Shown: positions 8,061 to 17,364 of the stretch, one piece after another | Layout: each line of letters begins with the position of its first letter | How positions within the stretch are numbered: position 1 is the stretch's first letter | Assembly: GCA_963663025.1 (NCBI GenBank) | Contig: OY760073.1 | Span: 1,302,001-1,366,000, forward strand | DNA: 64,000 nucleotides | Origin: JAGWBF01 sp963663025 | GTDB lineage: Bacteria > Chloroflexota > Dehalococcoidia > Lucifugimonadales > JAGWBF01 | Direction: 5' to 3' | Made by a program: the position numbers and the translations under genes | Notes under the pieces: generated by a model | What the model was told of the DNA's origin: nothing | What the model saw: the letters and a program-made list of their open reading frames with translations, nothing else | Databases searched by the model: none

Positions 8061-9728
8061 ATGATACGCATTCTAATTCCCTCCCTACTCTTCTTTGTCC
8101 TCATGGGCTGTGGCCTGTCCACGGGGCCCGATACCCAGGTGGATGACTCCTCCCAACAGGTCGGCAGTCCGACACCCCTGGCTGACGCCCCCACTCCCCT
8201 CGCTGCCTCAACGGAAGAAGGGGGAAAGGTGGTGTTTGAGAGCCGACCAGACGTTCCCTTCCATGGAGACATGTCAATCGAGGAAAAGATTTTCGAAAAC
8301 GCTGTCATCGTCAGGGCTATGATGACATCCGAGTTTCTCGCCGGAAGTTGTTGTCGAACCCGACGGCAAGTACAGCGTGGTGTTGAAATTCAATCTCAAC
8401 GCCAGGGAGTACCTGAAGGGCACGGGAGATTCCAGCGTCGTGGCTATGTGGGTCGATGGCAGGCATTACGACACCCAGGCGGAGGCCGAGGCCAGGAAGC
8501 TGGTGGTCCTTGCCCAGCGGGACAGCCAGTGGGACGACCGGGAAGCCATCATCTTCCTATATGATGGTTCTACCGGGTATGGCACTGTCATAGTCCAGTG
8601 GCTCAAGCGGGCGGGACCATTTCATTTTGGCCTTTGCAGACCCATATTCGGCAGATGACCACTATAGCTTGCACAGCAAGGTTCAAAAGATATGGCTGCC
8701 CGCCGGCTGCCGGCGCCTCCTCGGGGGCGAGTTCCGGCGGCGACAGCCAAGAGTACCTGCTGGATGCGCCATCCCAGACAGGGAGCTCCACTGGGGACAT
8801 CTCCAGCGCCAGCTCCACCTCATCCACGTCTACCATCACCCTAGGCAACCTCAAGAACCGGATCGAAGAGGTTACTGCGGAGCTGAATAGAGGCGATGGG
8901 TCCGAGGCTTACAAAGAGTGCGTCAAGCGGAAGTACCTGACAGAACGTCGGGCTCGCTACTATCGAGAGTTGGATGGCAGCGACTTGTATGGCAGGAGTC
9001 CCATGGTGAACAACCTGGGGTCCGGCCAGCCCGCCGGCGCCCTGCTGCACGAACGGGACAATCACGGCCTCTATCCTAATCAAAAGGCCAAGACATGGCT
9101 GGAGAGCGGAGATGCGTCCCTCTTCACCGTTGTCCAGGGAGACCCTACCTCCGTGGACTATGACAAAGACGGTAAGCTGACCCCCGGAGAGGACGGCATC
9201 TACTTTACCGAGATGTTCTCGACGGTGCGCCCCCTTCCGGCGGGCAAGTACAAGTTCGACCTTAAAGAAGTGTGGAGTCCATTTTTCCCGTGCAACTACG
9301 CTATCAGCCTTGGCTGGACCGTCACCGTCACCGCCCCGGACGGCACCACCCACGAAGCTTTTTTCGACCCCCAGACCATCGGCAGCGGGGATGGCTACAT
9401 CAGCTCCGGCAACCTCAGCACAGGAGACCTTTCCCCAGCAGCTTTCACCACAGGCGACACCACCACGTCCATCACCAGCTTCTACGGGACAGGGGATGCG
9501 GTCACCATGACCCTTTCCCCCTACGTTGATCTGACAACCCACATCTTCGACTTCATCACCGGCGATGGGACAACGATGCTCTCCCTCACCGGGGCCACGG
9601 GGGACAGCGCTGCAGGCGCCCTCACTTGGGGTGTCTCCAAGAAGCCCTGGTCCTCGGGAGACCAGCTTATGCTGCGCATCTCGGAGCCCCCGCTCCCCGC
9701 TCCCACGCCGACACCTGCACCGAGATAA
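8061..9728 (+). pseudogene. Lipoprotein gene broken by three frameshifts
   Basis: The start is a good lipoprotein signal: MIRILIPSLLFFVLMGCG with lipobox LMGC, then a Pro/Thr linker. The coding text changes frame near 8335 (continuing FSPEVVVEPDGKYSVVLKF), near 8615 (continuing FADPYSADDHYSLHSKVQK) and near 8700 (continuing SSGASSGGDSQEYLLDAP to the stop). The last part is long (to 9728), with a Ser/Thr-rich stretch, a short coiled segment NLKNRIEEVTAELNR and a DKDGKLTPGEDG acidic loop. The consistent protein-like text across frames argues for one former secreted protein of about 550 residues. Function not recognised. Sequencing error is possible but would need three separate events. Confidence 0.7.
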
Positions 9729-10038
9729 TCCTGCCTCCTCGCGGAATCCCTTGCACAATCTCCCCTCCATTGGGGGAGGGGACTAAGGGGGGCGATGCGC
9801 CCTTAAGCTTGCCGTTTCGTCATACCGGACTTTCCTGGATTGCGGCCTCCGCTGCAATGACACCCAGGGCTTCGCCACACCGCACCTTCCTAAAGCCCCA
9901 ACCCTAAAGCCCCAACTTTCGTTATGACCCCGTCCGTTCCCCTTCGAGAACCTCAGGGCGAACGGACCAAGGGCAGCATAGCCGTTCAGGGGCGTAGACT
10001 CCCGTTCCCGCAGGTGTGACGTCGACAGATACCTTCAA
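9729..10038. other. Long intergenic region
   Basis: No credible gene is seen. It holds a G/C-rich hairpin (CCCCTCC at 9762-9768 pairing with GGAGGGG at 9775-9781, no T-tract), which may end transcription of the decayed lipoprotein gene, and copy B of the dispersed repeat. From 9862 to the promoter at 10039 nothing specific is recognised. Confidence 0.5.
9819..9861. repeat. Dispersed palindromic intergenic repeat, copy B
   Basis: GTCATACCGG, a short gap, then CTGGATTGCGGC followed by CGCTGCAATGAC. It matches both ends of copy A at 5175-5238, with the central part deleted. Confidence 0.6.
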
Positions 10039-10067
10039 TTGACAAACATTCGACCCTATGCTAACCT
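10039..10067 (+). promoter_or_regulatory. Promoter of the haem A/oxidase cluster
   Basis: Perfect -35 TTGACA (10039-10044), 17 bases, then TAACCT (10062-10067) with an upstream TGC giving an extended -10. It would start transcription near 10074 and give a leader of about 155 nt before ctaA. Confidence 0.6.
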
Positions 10068-10078
10068 GCGCATAGGCG

Positions 10079-10098
10079 TTAGTGAAATTTTTAACGAA
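10079..10098. promoter_or_regulatory. Imperfect palindrome, possible Rex-like operator
   Basis: TTAGTGAA and TTAACGAA face each other around ATTT, just downstream of the predicted transcription start. The half-sites resemble those of the redox repressor Rex (TTGTGAA/TTGTTAA). Position and palindromy are seen; the regulator is a guess. Confidence 0.3.
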
Positions 10099-10228
10099 CT
10101 TTTTCAGGTGTGATAATCAGAGCTTCCAGTGGGGAACTCCGCGGTCGCACCCATAGGCCCAAGTTCACTGACGTGCCCAGCGAGGGCGTATTGCATCCCA
10201 TAGAAGCTGGAGTGCAGGCGGCGGGTGT

Positions 10229-11158
10229 ATGGTCGGGCCCAAGCTACAGGTTCTCACCGTTTTCACCGTTGTTTGCATCTTTGCGCTCATAACCTTGGGA
10301 GGAGTGGTGAGGCTCACAGGCTCGGGTTTGGGATGTCCAGACTGGCCTCTTTGCCACGGCCAGCTTTTCCCACCCATCGAATATCATGCCCTCATCGAAT
10401 ATTCCCATCGAATGCTGGCTGCCCTCGTGGGCGTTCTGGTAGTAGCCCAGGCTCTCGTGGTCTGGCGTTGGCACCGGGACCGGCGATGGCTCCTGGGCCT
10501 CTGTTTGCTGGGAGTGGTGCTGGTCATCTTCCAGGGCTCGTTGGGCGGGATTACCGTTCTGACCGAACTGGCCGCTGGCCTCGTCATGGCTCATCTCGCA
10601 ACCGCTGAGGCCCTGATTGCCTGCATGGTTCTGGCCAGCGCCCTGGCTCTGCAGGGCTCACCACGAGCCTCCCAAGATCCGGAAACTAGCAGGCAGCCTT
10701 TGGCAGGCCTGCGTCGAATAACCCTGATCACCACAGGCATGGTGTACCTGCTGCTGCTAACCGGATCCTACGTAACGGTGTCAGATGCTGCCATAGCTTG
10801 CGGACAATCCTGGCCCCTGTGCGGCGACAGCTTGATCCCGGAAGGTCACCTAGCATGGGTACACATGTTTCATAGGCTGGTTACCCTGGTGGTGTCGGGC
10901 TTGGTGGCAGTCGTCTTGGTCCGGGCCTGGCGTCAGGGTAGGGGATGGGACCACCTAAAGTGGACTGCAATAGCCTTGGCCGGGCTGCTGGCACTACAGA
11001 TAGGACTGGGCGCTGAAGTGGTTTTGGGCGGATTCGACACCATTCTGCGGGCAACCCACCTTTCCCTGGGGACGCTCATGTGGGTGTCTCTGGTTGTCCT
11101 AGCAAGTCTCGTGGTCATAGGCAGGCCGAGGGAGCTCCAAAGAAGCGGACATGCTTAG
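10229..11158 (+). CDS. ctaA: Haem A synthase
   Basis: Membrane enzyme (COX15/CtaA family) that oxidises the C-8 methyl of haem O to give haem A. 309 residues with about eight hydrophobic helices. Two related halves carry the haem-ligand histidines: EYSHRM (about residue 60) and MFHRL, plus HLATAE and ATHLSLG. A Cys pair lies in each periplasmic loop (CPDWPLC and CGQSWPLC), as in Gram-positive-type CtaA. The ATG at 10229 follows a long leader with a poor ribosome site. The end overlaps ctaB by 8 bases. First gene of the oxidase cluster. Confidence 0.93.
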   Translation: MVGPKLQVLTVFTVVCIFALITLGGVVRLTGSGLGCPDWPLCHGQLFPPIEYHALIEYSHRMLAALVGVLVVAQALVVWRWHRDRRWLLGLCLLGVVLVIFQGSLGGITVLTELAAGLVMAHLATAEALIACMVLASALALQGSPRASQDPETSRQPLAGLRRITLITTGMVYLLLLTGSYVTVSDAAIACGQSWPLCGDSLIPEGHLAWVHMFHRLVTLVVSGLVAVVLVRAWRQGRGWDHLKWTAIALAGLLALQIGLGAEVVLGGFDTILRATHLSLGTLMWVSLVVLASLVVIGRPRELQRSGHA

Positions 11159-12092
11159 GCTGGGTTCCGACACCTTCACGCGCTCATCAGCGCCGAGGCA
11201 GGCTCTGTCGATAGTCTCCGACTACGTGGCCCTGACCAAGCCTCCCATCGTAGCTCTACTGTTGGTCACCGCCCTCGGAGGCATGTTCATGGCGGCCCAA
11301 GGTGTTCCACCCTTGTCGGTGGCCGCTCTGCTCCTGCTGGGAGGGGCCAGCGCAGCGGCAGGCGCAAGCTCCATCAACCACTATCTGGACAGGGATGTCG
11401 ATGGCATGATGCTACGCACCAACCGCCGGCCCATTCCCGGACGGAGGGTGAGTCCAACCTCGGCCCTGGTCTTTGGCATCCTGCTGAACGTTTTCGCCTT
11501 TGCTCTCCTGGCATCGACGGTTAATATACTGAGCGCCCTCATCACCCTTGGGGGGACCCTGTTCTATGTGCTGGTGTACACCCTGTGGCTGAAGAGGATT
11601 ACCGCGCAGAACATCGTCATAGGCGGCGCTGCCGGAGCCGTTCCTCCTCTGGCGGGATGGGCTGCCGTGACCGGCGGTGTGGAGCTGCCAGCCCTGTATC
11701 TCTTCGGCATAATATTCTTCTGGACTCCCCCCCACTTCTGGGCCTTGTCCCTCTTGATGAAGGACGATTACGCCAGGGCGGGCATCCCCATGCTTCCGGT
11801 GGTATATGGCGACGCCGAAACCCGCCGGAACATCTTCCTGTACACGATCATTCTGGTTGCACTCACCCTGCTGCCCTTCAGCGTCCAGCAGGTGGGATGG
11901 ATATACTTCACCTCGGCCGTCACCCTGGGCATCGTGTTCCTGTACTATGCGTGGCGCCTCGTGAGAACGGGAGAACGCACATCACGCCGGGATGCCTCCC
12001 AGCGGGAGCGCCGGGTGTACCTGTTCTCCCTGCTGTACTTGGCCCTTCTGTTCGCAGCCATAATGGTAGACACGACGGTGAACCTAGCATGA
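11151..12092 (+). CDS. ctaB: Protohaem IX farnesyltransferase (haem O synthase)
   Basis: UbiA-family membrane prenyltransferase that adds farnesyl to haem B, giving haem O for CtaA. 313 residues. The Asp-rich prenyl-diphosphate motif NHYLDRDVDGMMLRTNRRP lies near residues 77-95, with a second Asp segment LMKDDYARAGIPMLP. Nine hydrophobic segments can be counted. The ATG start overlaps the end of ctaA, so the two are translationally coupled. ctaC follows after a 138-base gap with its own promoter. Confidence 0.94.
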   Translation: MLRLGSDTFTRSSAPRQALSIVSDYVALTKPPIVALLLVTALGGMFMAAQGVPPLSVAALLLLGGASAAAGASSINHYLDRDVDGMMLRTNRRPIPGRRVSPTSALVFGILLNVFAFALLASTVNILSALITLGGTLFYVLVYTLWLKRITAQNIVIGGAAGAVPPLAGWAAVTGGVELPALYLFGIIFFWTPPHFWALSLLMKDDYARAGIPMLPVVYGDAETRRNIFLYTIILVALTLLPFSVQQVGWIYFTSAVTLGIVFLYYAWRLVRTGERTSRRDASQRERRVYLFSLLYLALLFAAIMVDTTVNLA

Positions 12093-12127
12093 AGAACGCC
12101 AGATGGAGAAAAGCCGGAAAATTGCCC

Positions 12128-12156
12128 TTGAAAGGGACAGACTCCCTTGGTAAACT
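12128..12156 (+). promoter_or_regulatory. Promoter of ctaC
   Basis: TTGAAA (12128-12133), 17 bases, TAAACT (12151-12156). The predicted start is near 12163, about 70 bases before the ctaC ATG, so the structural genes can be transcribed separately from ctaAB. Confidence 0.5.
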
Positions 12157-12230
12157 CTTAGCCGCTATGCGGCCCTATGTAAGCACCTGCCTATACCCAT
12201 GCCCGGCGGACCCAACGGCAAGGGTAATCG

Positions 12231-13352
12231 ATGAAGGAGACCCCGGTGATACCCCGACCGCTTAAGAGCGGGGGCATCCTTGCCCTCATTGCCATGGCGG
12301 CCTTCCTGGTGCTGCTGAGCTGTAACCCAGCAGACAACCAGTCCACCTTCGAAGCGGCATCCCCCGAGGCACAAAAACTGCTGGATCTGCTGGCCATCAT
12401 CGGGTGGGCGGCCGTAGCCGTCTTTGTGGTTGTCGAAGGAATTCTGATCTACGCGGTTATTCGCTACGCCCGCCGGCGAAACGACAACACCATGCCGGCC
12501 CAGACCCATGGCAACACACCCCTGGAGATTGGCTGGACTATAGCACCTGCCATCGTCCTGGCGGTTATAGCCGTTCCTACAGTCATATACATATTCGATC
12601 TGGAGTCGGAACCCCCGGAAGACTCGCTGAACGTGATCGTCACCGGGCACCAGTGGTGGTGGGAGTTCGAGTACCCAGAAGAAGATGTCATCACTGCCAA
12701 CGAGCTTCGCTTGCCCGTTGAAAGACCCGTCCGACTGCTGCTCAGGTCCGACGACGTCATCCACAGCTTCTGGGTACCGAAGCTGGCCGGCAAGGTTGAT
12801 GTGATACCCACCAACGAGAACAGGTTGAAGTTCACCCCCATGGAAACCGGCGAGTTCTACGCTCAATGCGCCGAGTTTTGTGGTGTCGCCCATTCTCACA
12901 TGAGGTTCCGGGTCATCGTGGAAGAGCCCGAGGAGTTCGATGCTTGGGTAGACAACTACCATGAGCTGGCTTCGCGACCAGCGCCCACCGGTGACTCCGA
13001 TGAAGCCCAGGGAGCGCAACTCTTTGCAAGCAGAGGATGCCTCCTCTGCCACGCCGTCAACGGCCCAGCCTCGGCAGAGGCTCGTCTTGCCCTGAAGGAA
13101 GGCTTCGAAAGGGGAGAACTGCGGTTCCCAGCGCCGAACTTGACCAATTTCGGGACCCGGGGCACCCTGGCGGCAGGGCTCCTTGATAACGACCCCGGCG
13201 GAGAGAACCTGAGAGCTTGGCTAACCGACCCCGACGAAGTCAAGGAGGGAAATCGCATGGCCGAGCTGGCCACGGTCTACATCGATCCTGATTCAGAGCT
13301 GACGGCCTTGGAGGTTTCCCAGTTGGCCGCCTATCTTTTGAGCTTGAAGTAA
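12231..13352 (+). CDS. ctaC: Cytochrome c oxidase subunit II fused to cytochrome c (caa3 type)
   Basis: CuA-bearing subunit that receives electrons from a cytochrome c. 373 residues. The N-terminal signal ends in a lipobox (VLLSC, Cys near residue 27), followed by a short anchor and a second helix. The cupredoxin domain has HQWWWEFEYP and the CuA motif CAEFCGVAHSHM near residues 210-222. A C-terminal cytochrome c domain with CLLCH (about residue 267) and a Met-containing end makes it a caa3-type subunit with its own haem c. ATG start at 12231. It lies 79 bases before ctaD. Confidence 0.95.
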   Translation: MKETPVIPRPLKSGGILALIAMAAFLVLLSCNPADNQSTFEAASPEAQKLLDLLAIIGWAAVAVFVVVEGILIYAVIRYARRRNDNTMPAQTHGNTPLEIGWTIAPAIVLAVIAVPTVIYIFDLESEPPEDSLNVIVTGHQWWWEFEYPEEDVITANELRLPVERPVRLLLRSDDVIHSFWVPKLAGKVDVIPTNENRLKFTPMETGEFYAQCAEFCGVAHSHMRFRVIVEEPEEFDAWVDNYHELASRPAPTGDSDEAQGAQLFASRGCLLCHAVNGPASAEARLALKEGFERGELRFPAPNLTNFGTRGTLAAGLLDNDPGGENLRAWLTDPDEVKEGNRMAELATVYIDPDSELTALEVSQLAAYLLSLK

Positions 13353-13431
13353 TGATAAGCCTTGAACCCGGAAGAGGCCGATCTGCAGCCTCTGGCATGC
13401 ATGAAGAGGGAGGGTTCTTCGGAGGTGAGTC

Positions 13432-15345
13432 ATGGTAACCCTTGGTAACGCCCTTAGCGGGGCATTGCGCCGTCCCACCAGCTACAACGGAGTGTGGAGC
13501 TGGATCACCACCGTTGACCACAAGCGCATTGGCATCCTCTATGGTGTCACGGCCTTCATTTTCTTCCTGATTGCAGGCGTGGAAGCCCTGCTGATGCGCA
13601 CACAGCTCGCCAGGCCCGAGCAGGATGTCGTAAGCCCCGAGGTATTCAGCCAGCTATTCACCATGCACGCGCTGACCATGATCTTTCTGGCCATAATGCC
13701 TCTCACCGCTGCCTTCTTTAACTTCATGATACCCCTGATGATCGGGGCTAGGGATGTGGCCTTCCCCCGCCTGAATGCGTTGAGCTACTGGATATTCCTG
13801 TTCGGAGGCATCCTTCTGAACAGCGGATGGATCTTCGGAGGCTCCCCCAACACAGGATGGTTCAACTACGCTAACCTGTCCGAGCAGCCCTTCAACACGG
13901 GCACCGGCGTGGACTTCTACGTTGTCGGCCTGCTGGTCCTTGGAACAGCTTCCATGGCAGCGGCTTTCAACTTCATCGTGACCATTCTGAACATGCGCGC
14001 CCCCGGCATGACCATGATGCGCATGCCGGTATTCGTCTGGATGACCCTCGTGACCTCTTTCCTGATAATCCTGGCCTTCCCGGTGATCACCGTCGGGCTG
14101 ATCGAGTTGCTGTTCGACCGTCAATTCGGCACCGGCTTCTTCAATCCCGCCTTAGGTGGAGATCCGGTGCTCTGGCAGCACCTGTTCTGGGTGTTCGGCC
14201 ATCCTGAGGTTTACATCCTGATCTTGCCGGCGATGGGGATCATCTCGGAGATACTGCCGACCTTCTCCCGCAAGCCCCTCTTTGGGTACCGCGTAGTCGT
14301 ACTGTCAGGAATCATCATCGGCTTCATGGGCTGGGGTGTGTGGAGCCACCATATGTTCACCGTCGGACTGGGGGCTTGGTCCAACTCGGTGTTCAGCATT
14401 GCCACCATGGCCATCGCAATTCCGACGGGCATCAAGATATTCAACTGGATCGGCACTTTGTGGGGCGGGTCCATCAACATCAAGACGCCTCTGCTCTTTG
14501 CAGTGGGGTTTGTGTCCCTATTCATAATCGGCGGCCTTAGCGGAGTGATGCACGCCTCGGCACCCGCCGACGCCCAGCAGCAGGACACCTACTTCGTCGT
14601 CGCCCACATTCACTACGTCCTCTTTGGCGGAAGCATCTTCGCCATCTTCGCGGGCCTATACTACTGGTGGCCCAAGATGACGGGCAGGATGATGGACGAC
14701 AATCTGGGCAAGCTGCATTTCTGGGCAATGATGATCGGGTTCAATGTGACCTTCTTCCCAATGCACTTCCTGGGCTTGCAGGGTATGCCCCGCCGAATAC
14801 ACACCTTCGATTCGGCCATGGGCTGGGACCTGTGGAACATCGTTGCGACCGTGGGCGCCTTCTTCATGGCTGCGTCCATCCTGATCTTTATACACAATGC
14901 GGTACGGAGCCTGAAGAAAGGCGAAATCGCCACCAGCGATCCATGGGACGGCAGGACCCTGGAATGGTCTATCCCATCGCCTCCTCCTGTATACAACTTC
15001 GCCCAGATTCCCCAAGTGCACGGCCTGGACCCCCACTGGAGCAACAAGTACGGGGACGACGGGCACTCTGCCCCGGTTCCCGTAGGTGGCGGCGCGGAGG
15101 AAGTCCACGCAGCGAACCACGAGCACGCGGACGAACATGGGGACGACGGGCACGGGATTCACCTCCCTGGCCTGTCCTACTACCCTGTGATGCTCGCATT
15201 CGGCTTGTTCGTTGCCGGCTATGGCCTCGTGTTCTACGAGACGCTTACGTGGGCTATGGCCATCATCGGCCTGGGCATCGGGATCGTGGCCGCCTACCTC
15301 TGGTCCTTCGAACCGGCCGAGGAAGATCATGAGTCCGATGATTGA
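13432..15345 (+). CDS. ctaD: Cytochrome c oxidase subunit I
   Basis: Catalytic subunit holding haem a and the haem a3-CuB centre, where oxygen is reduced and protons pumped. 637 residues. Ligands are visible: MHALTM (haem a His), FGHPEVYILILP (CuB His and cross-linked Tyr), SHHMFTVG (two CuB His) and VAHIHYVLFGG (haem a3 and haem a). Twelve core helices are followed by a His-rich loop (about residues 555-580, with HAANHEHADEHGDDGHGIH) and two extra C-terminal helices. Such extra helices occur in caa3 enzymes; the His-rich loop is unusual. ATG start. Its stop overlaps a TTG in the next frame, but the likely ctaE start is 15399. Confidence 0.96.
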   Translation: MVTLGNALSGALRRPTSYNGVWSWITTVDHKRIGILYGVTAFIFFLIAGVEALLMRTQLARPEQDVVSPEVFSQLFTMHALTMIFLAIMPLTAAFFNFMIPLMIGARDVAFPRLNALSYWIFLFGGILLNSGWIFGGSPNTGWFNYANLSEQPFNTGTGVDFYVVGLLVLGTASMAAAFNFIVTILNMRAPGMTMMRMPVFVWMTLVTSFLIILAFPVITVGLIELLFDRQFGTGFFNPALGGDPVLWQHLFWVFGHPEVYILILPAMGIISEILPTFSRKPLFGYRVVVLSGIIIGFMGWGVWSHHMFTVGLGAWSNSVFSIATMAIAIPTGIKIFNWIGTLWGGSINIKTPLLFAVGFVSLFIIGGLSGVMHASAPADAQQQDTYFVVAHIHYVLFGGSIFAIFAGLYYWWPKMTGRMMDDNLGKLHFWAMMIGFNVTFFPMHFLGLQGMPRRIHTFDSAMGWDLWNIVATVGAFFMAASILIFIHNAVRSLKKGEIATSDPWDGRTLEWSIPSPPPVYNFAQIPQVHGLDPHWSNKYGDDGHSAPVPVGGGAEEVHAANHEHADEHGDDGHGIHLPGLSYYPVMLAFGLFVAGYGLVFYETLTWAMAIIGLGIGIVAAYLWSFEPAEEDHESDD

Positions 15346-15398
15346 CGTACCCAATTCCACGGGGACGGCCGAGGCCTAGTCGTGGAGAAAGGTTAGAG

Positions 15399-16106
15399 TT
15401 GGAAAATCCGACTGGACACGGCCACTCTATGGTCGAACAGACGACGACGGGGCTGAACCATCGCAAAATGCTGATGTGGCTGTTCCTCGGTTCGGACTGC
15501 CTGTTCTTCGGCTCCCTGATCGCCACGTATCTCATTTACCGGGGAGAAAGCCTCGTCGGTCCCTTCCCCGAGGATGTGTTCAGCATCCCGGTCACCACGG
15601 TGAGCACCTTTGTGCTCCTGATGAGCAGCATGTCCATGGTGCTGGCATACTCAGCCATAAACCGGGGCAACATGCGGGCATTTCGCGTATGGCTCCTGTC
15701 CACCTGCCTGCTGGGCGCCACCTTCCTGGGGTTTCAGACCTTTGAGTTTTACGAGTTCGCCAACCATGAGCGGACCGTCGAATGCCAGCCCGGTTCCCAG
15801 ATACCCGAGTGCCTGGCGGGGGCCACGAAGTACAAAGAAGATTACGGGCTGACCCCCCAGACCAACCTGTTCGGCACGACCTTCTTCACCTTGACGGGTT
15901 TCCACGGCGCCCATGTTACCGTGGGTGTGATCTGGCTGCTGTCCATCGTGGGCTACTCTTTCATAGGAGGCAGGAAAGCGCAGCGGGTACTCACCGACAA
16001 GCAGGCGCTAAGCGTCGACCTGGCAGCCCTGTACTGGCACTTCGTGGACATTGTTTGGATCGTAATCTTCGCGGTCGTTTACCTCATTGGAGTCGGAGTT
16101 ACATAG
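15399..16106 (+). CDS. ctaE: Cytochrome c oxidase subunit III
   Basis: Membrane subunit that stabilises the oxidase. About 235 residues with five or more helices. Family segments: FHGAHVTVGVIWLL and LYWHFVDIVWIVIFAVVYL. The start is uncertain. A TTG at 15399 has AAAGG nearby, an ATG at 15429 is also possible, and a TTG at 15342 overlapping the ctaD stop would give a Pro/Arg-rich tail unlike the family. A loop near residues 110-145 contains two Cys, which is unusual and may be a disulphide. Confidence 0.9.
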   Translation: MENPTGHGHSMVEQTTTGLNHRKMLMWLFLGSDCLFFGSLIATYLIYRGESLVGPFPEDVFSIPVTTVSTFVLLMSSMSMVLAYSAINRGNMRAFRVWLLSTCLLGATFLGFQTFEFYEFANHERTVECQPGSQIPECLAGATKYKEDYGLTPQTNLFGTTFFTLTGFHGAHVTVGVIWLLSIVGYSFIGGRKAQRVLTDKQALSVDLAALYWHFVDIVWIVIFAVVYLIGVGVT

Positions 16107-16149
16107 CGCATCATGATGGGAAACGTGATAACTGACCAGAGGATAATAA

Positions 16150-17295
16150 ATGGCGGATAGCCCGGCACACAGGGAGGGAGCGCACCCGACGGCCGCTACC
16201 TACATCAAGGTAGCCCTCACGCTGGCGGTGTTGACAGCTATAGAGTTCGGTGTCTTCTACCTGGAGATGCCGAACCTGGTGCTAATCACCGTCTTCCTCC
16301 TCCTCTCCTTGGTCAAGTTCGCCCTGGTGATCCTCTTCTACATGCACCTGAAATTCGACAGCCGCCTGTTCTCAGGGGTCTTCATTGGGGGCTTGGTACT
16401 GGCGGTCGCCGTGTCAATAGCCCTCATGGCAATATTCCAGGTGCTGGACACCCTGGCTAATCCTTCCGAACCCGACGGGGAAAATGGTGTAGTTGTTGGA
16501 CCTACGCCCACACCTACACCTACTCAGGTGGTCAGCGAGTGCGCGCCCGATGACCGGATTTGCCAGGGCCGTGAGCTGTTCCTCAATGTGCCAGCCAGCG
16601 CCGCTCCTCAAGCGCTATGGTGCAGCCAGTGCCACGCCTTGGGCGACATCGCCGACGGCGCAATCGGGCCCGACTTGACTAATATCGCCGTCAATGGCGC
16701 CACCCGTAAGCCAGGGATGTCCGCCGAAGAGTACATCCGGGAGTCCATCCGGGAGCCGGAAGCCTTCCTGTGCGAAGTTGAGCTTTGCACCCAGGGGCTG
16801 ATGACAGCCTCCGTCACCGGGGGCCTGACCAACGACGAGGTGGACCTTCTGGTCGAGTTTCTGATGAGCGCTACGGCCGCGGACGACACGCAGGCCCCCG
16901 TAGTGGACGTTATGGTACCTACTACCCCCGCAGACGCATCAACAGACGCTCCCGCGCCGGCCGGAGGCCTTGTAGCGGAAGGGCAGTCCCTGTTCATGAC
17001 CCCGCCTCCCAACGTGGGACCCCAAGCCCTGTGGTGCTCCCAATGTCACGCAATAGAGGGTCTGGCCGATGGGCTCATTGGTCCCGACCTGACCAACATC
17101 GGCGCAGTTGCAGCCTCTCGCAAGCCGGGCACCTCGGCCGAAGAGTACCTGGTGGAGTCGCTGCGCAACCCCGACGGCTTCATTCCCGACGGTGTGGAGC
17201 GCGCAACACCCGGACTCATGACCCTTGCCATCGTCCAAGACCTGACCGACGAGCAGGTAGATGCGCTGGTGGCCTTCCTGCTAGCCCAGCAATAG
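16150..17295 (+). CDS. Oxidase subunit IV fused to a dihaem cytochrome c
   Basis: A 381-residue fusion. Residues 1 to about 105 are a COX4-like subunit IV with three helices (IKVALTLAVLTAIEFGVFYL, LVLITVFLLLSLVKFALVIL, then a third) and the typical MHLKFDSRLF. After a Pro/Thr linker (PTPTPTPTQ) come two homologous cytochrome c domains of about 110 residues, each with CSQCH, GPDLTNI, RKPG.SAEEY and a C-terminal GLMT methionine. The repeated domain points to internal duplication. It sits between subunit III and ctaG, so it is probably part of the oxidase and adds two haems to the electron input side. ATG start at 16150. Confidence 0.88.
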   Translation: MADSPAHREGAHPTAATYIKVALTLAVLTAIEFGVFYLEMPNLVLITVFLLLSLVKFALVILFYMHLKFDSRLFSGVFIGGLVLAVAVSIALMAIFQVLDTLANPSEPDGENGVVVGPTPTPTPTQVVSECAPDDRICQGRELFLNVPASAAPQALWCSQCHALGDIADGAIGPDLTNIAVNGATRKPGMSAEEYIRESIREPEAFLCEVELCTQGLMTASVTGGLTNDEVDLLVEFLMSATAADDTQAPVVDVMVPTTPADASTDAPAPAGGLVAEGQSLFMTPPPNVGPQALWCSQCHAIEGLADGLIGPDLTNIGAVAASRKPGTSAEEYLVESLRNPDGFIPDGVERATPGLMTLAIVQDLTDEQVDALVAFLLAQQ

Positions 17296-17364
17296 TCGTG
17301 GCGGGGAGTTTCCTGTGCCTGTTCATGAACTGCACCGGCTATGCATCCCCTTAGCTGATCTGGA

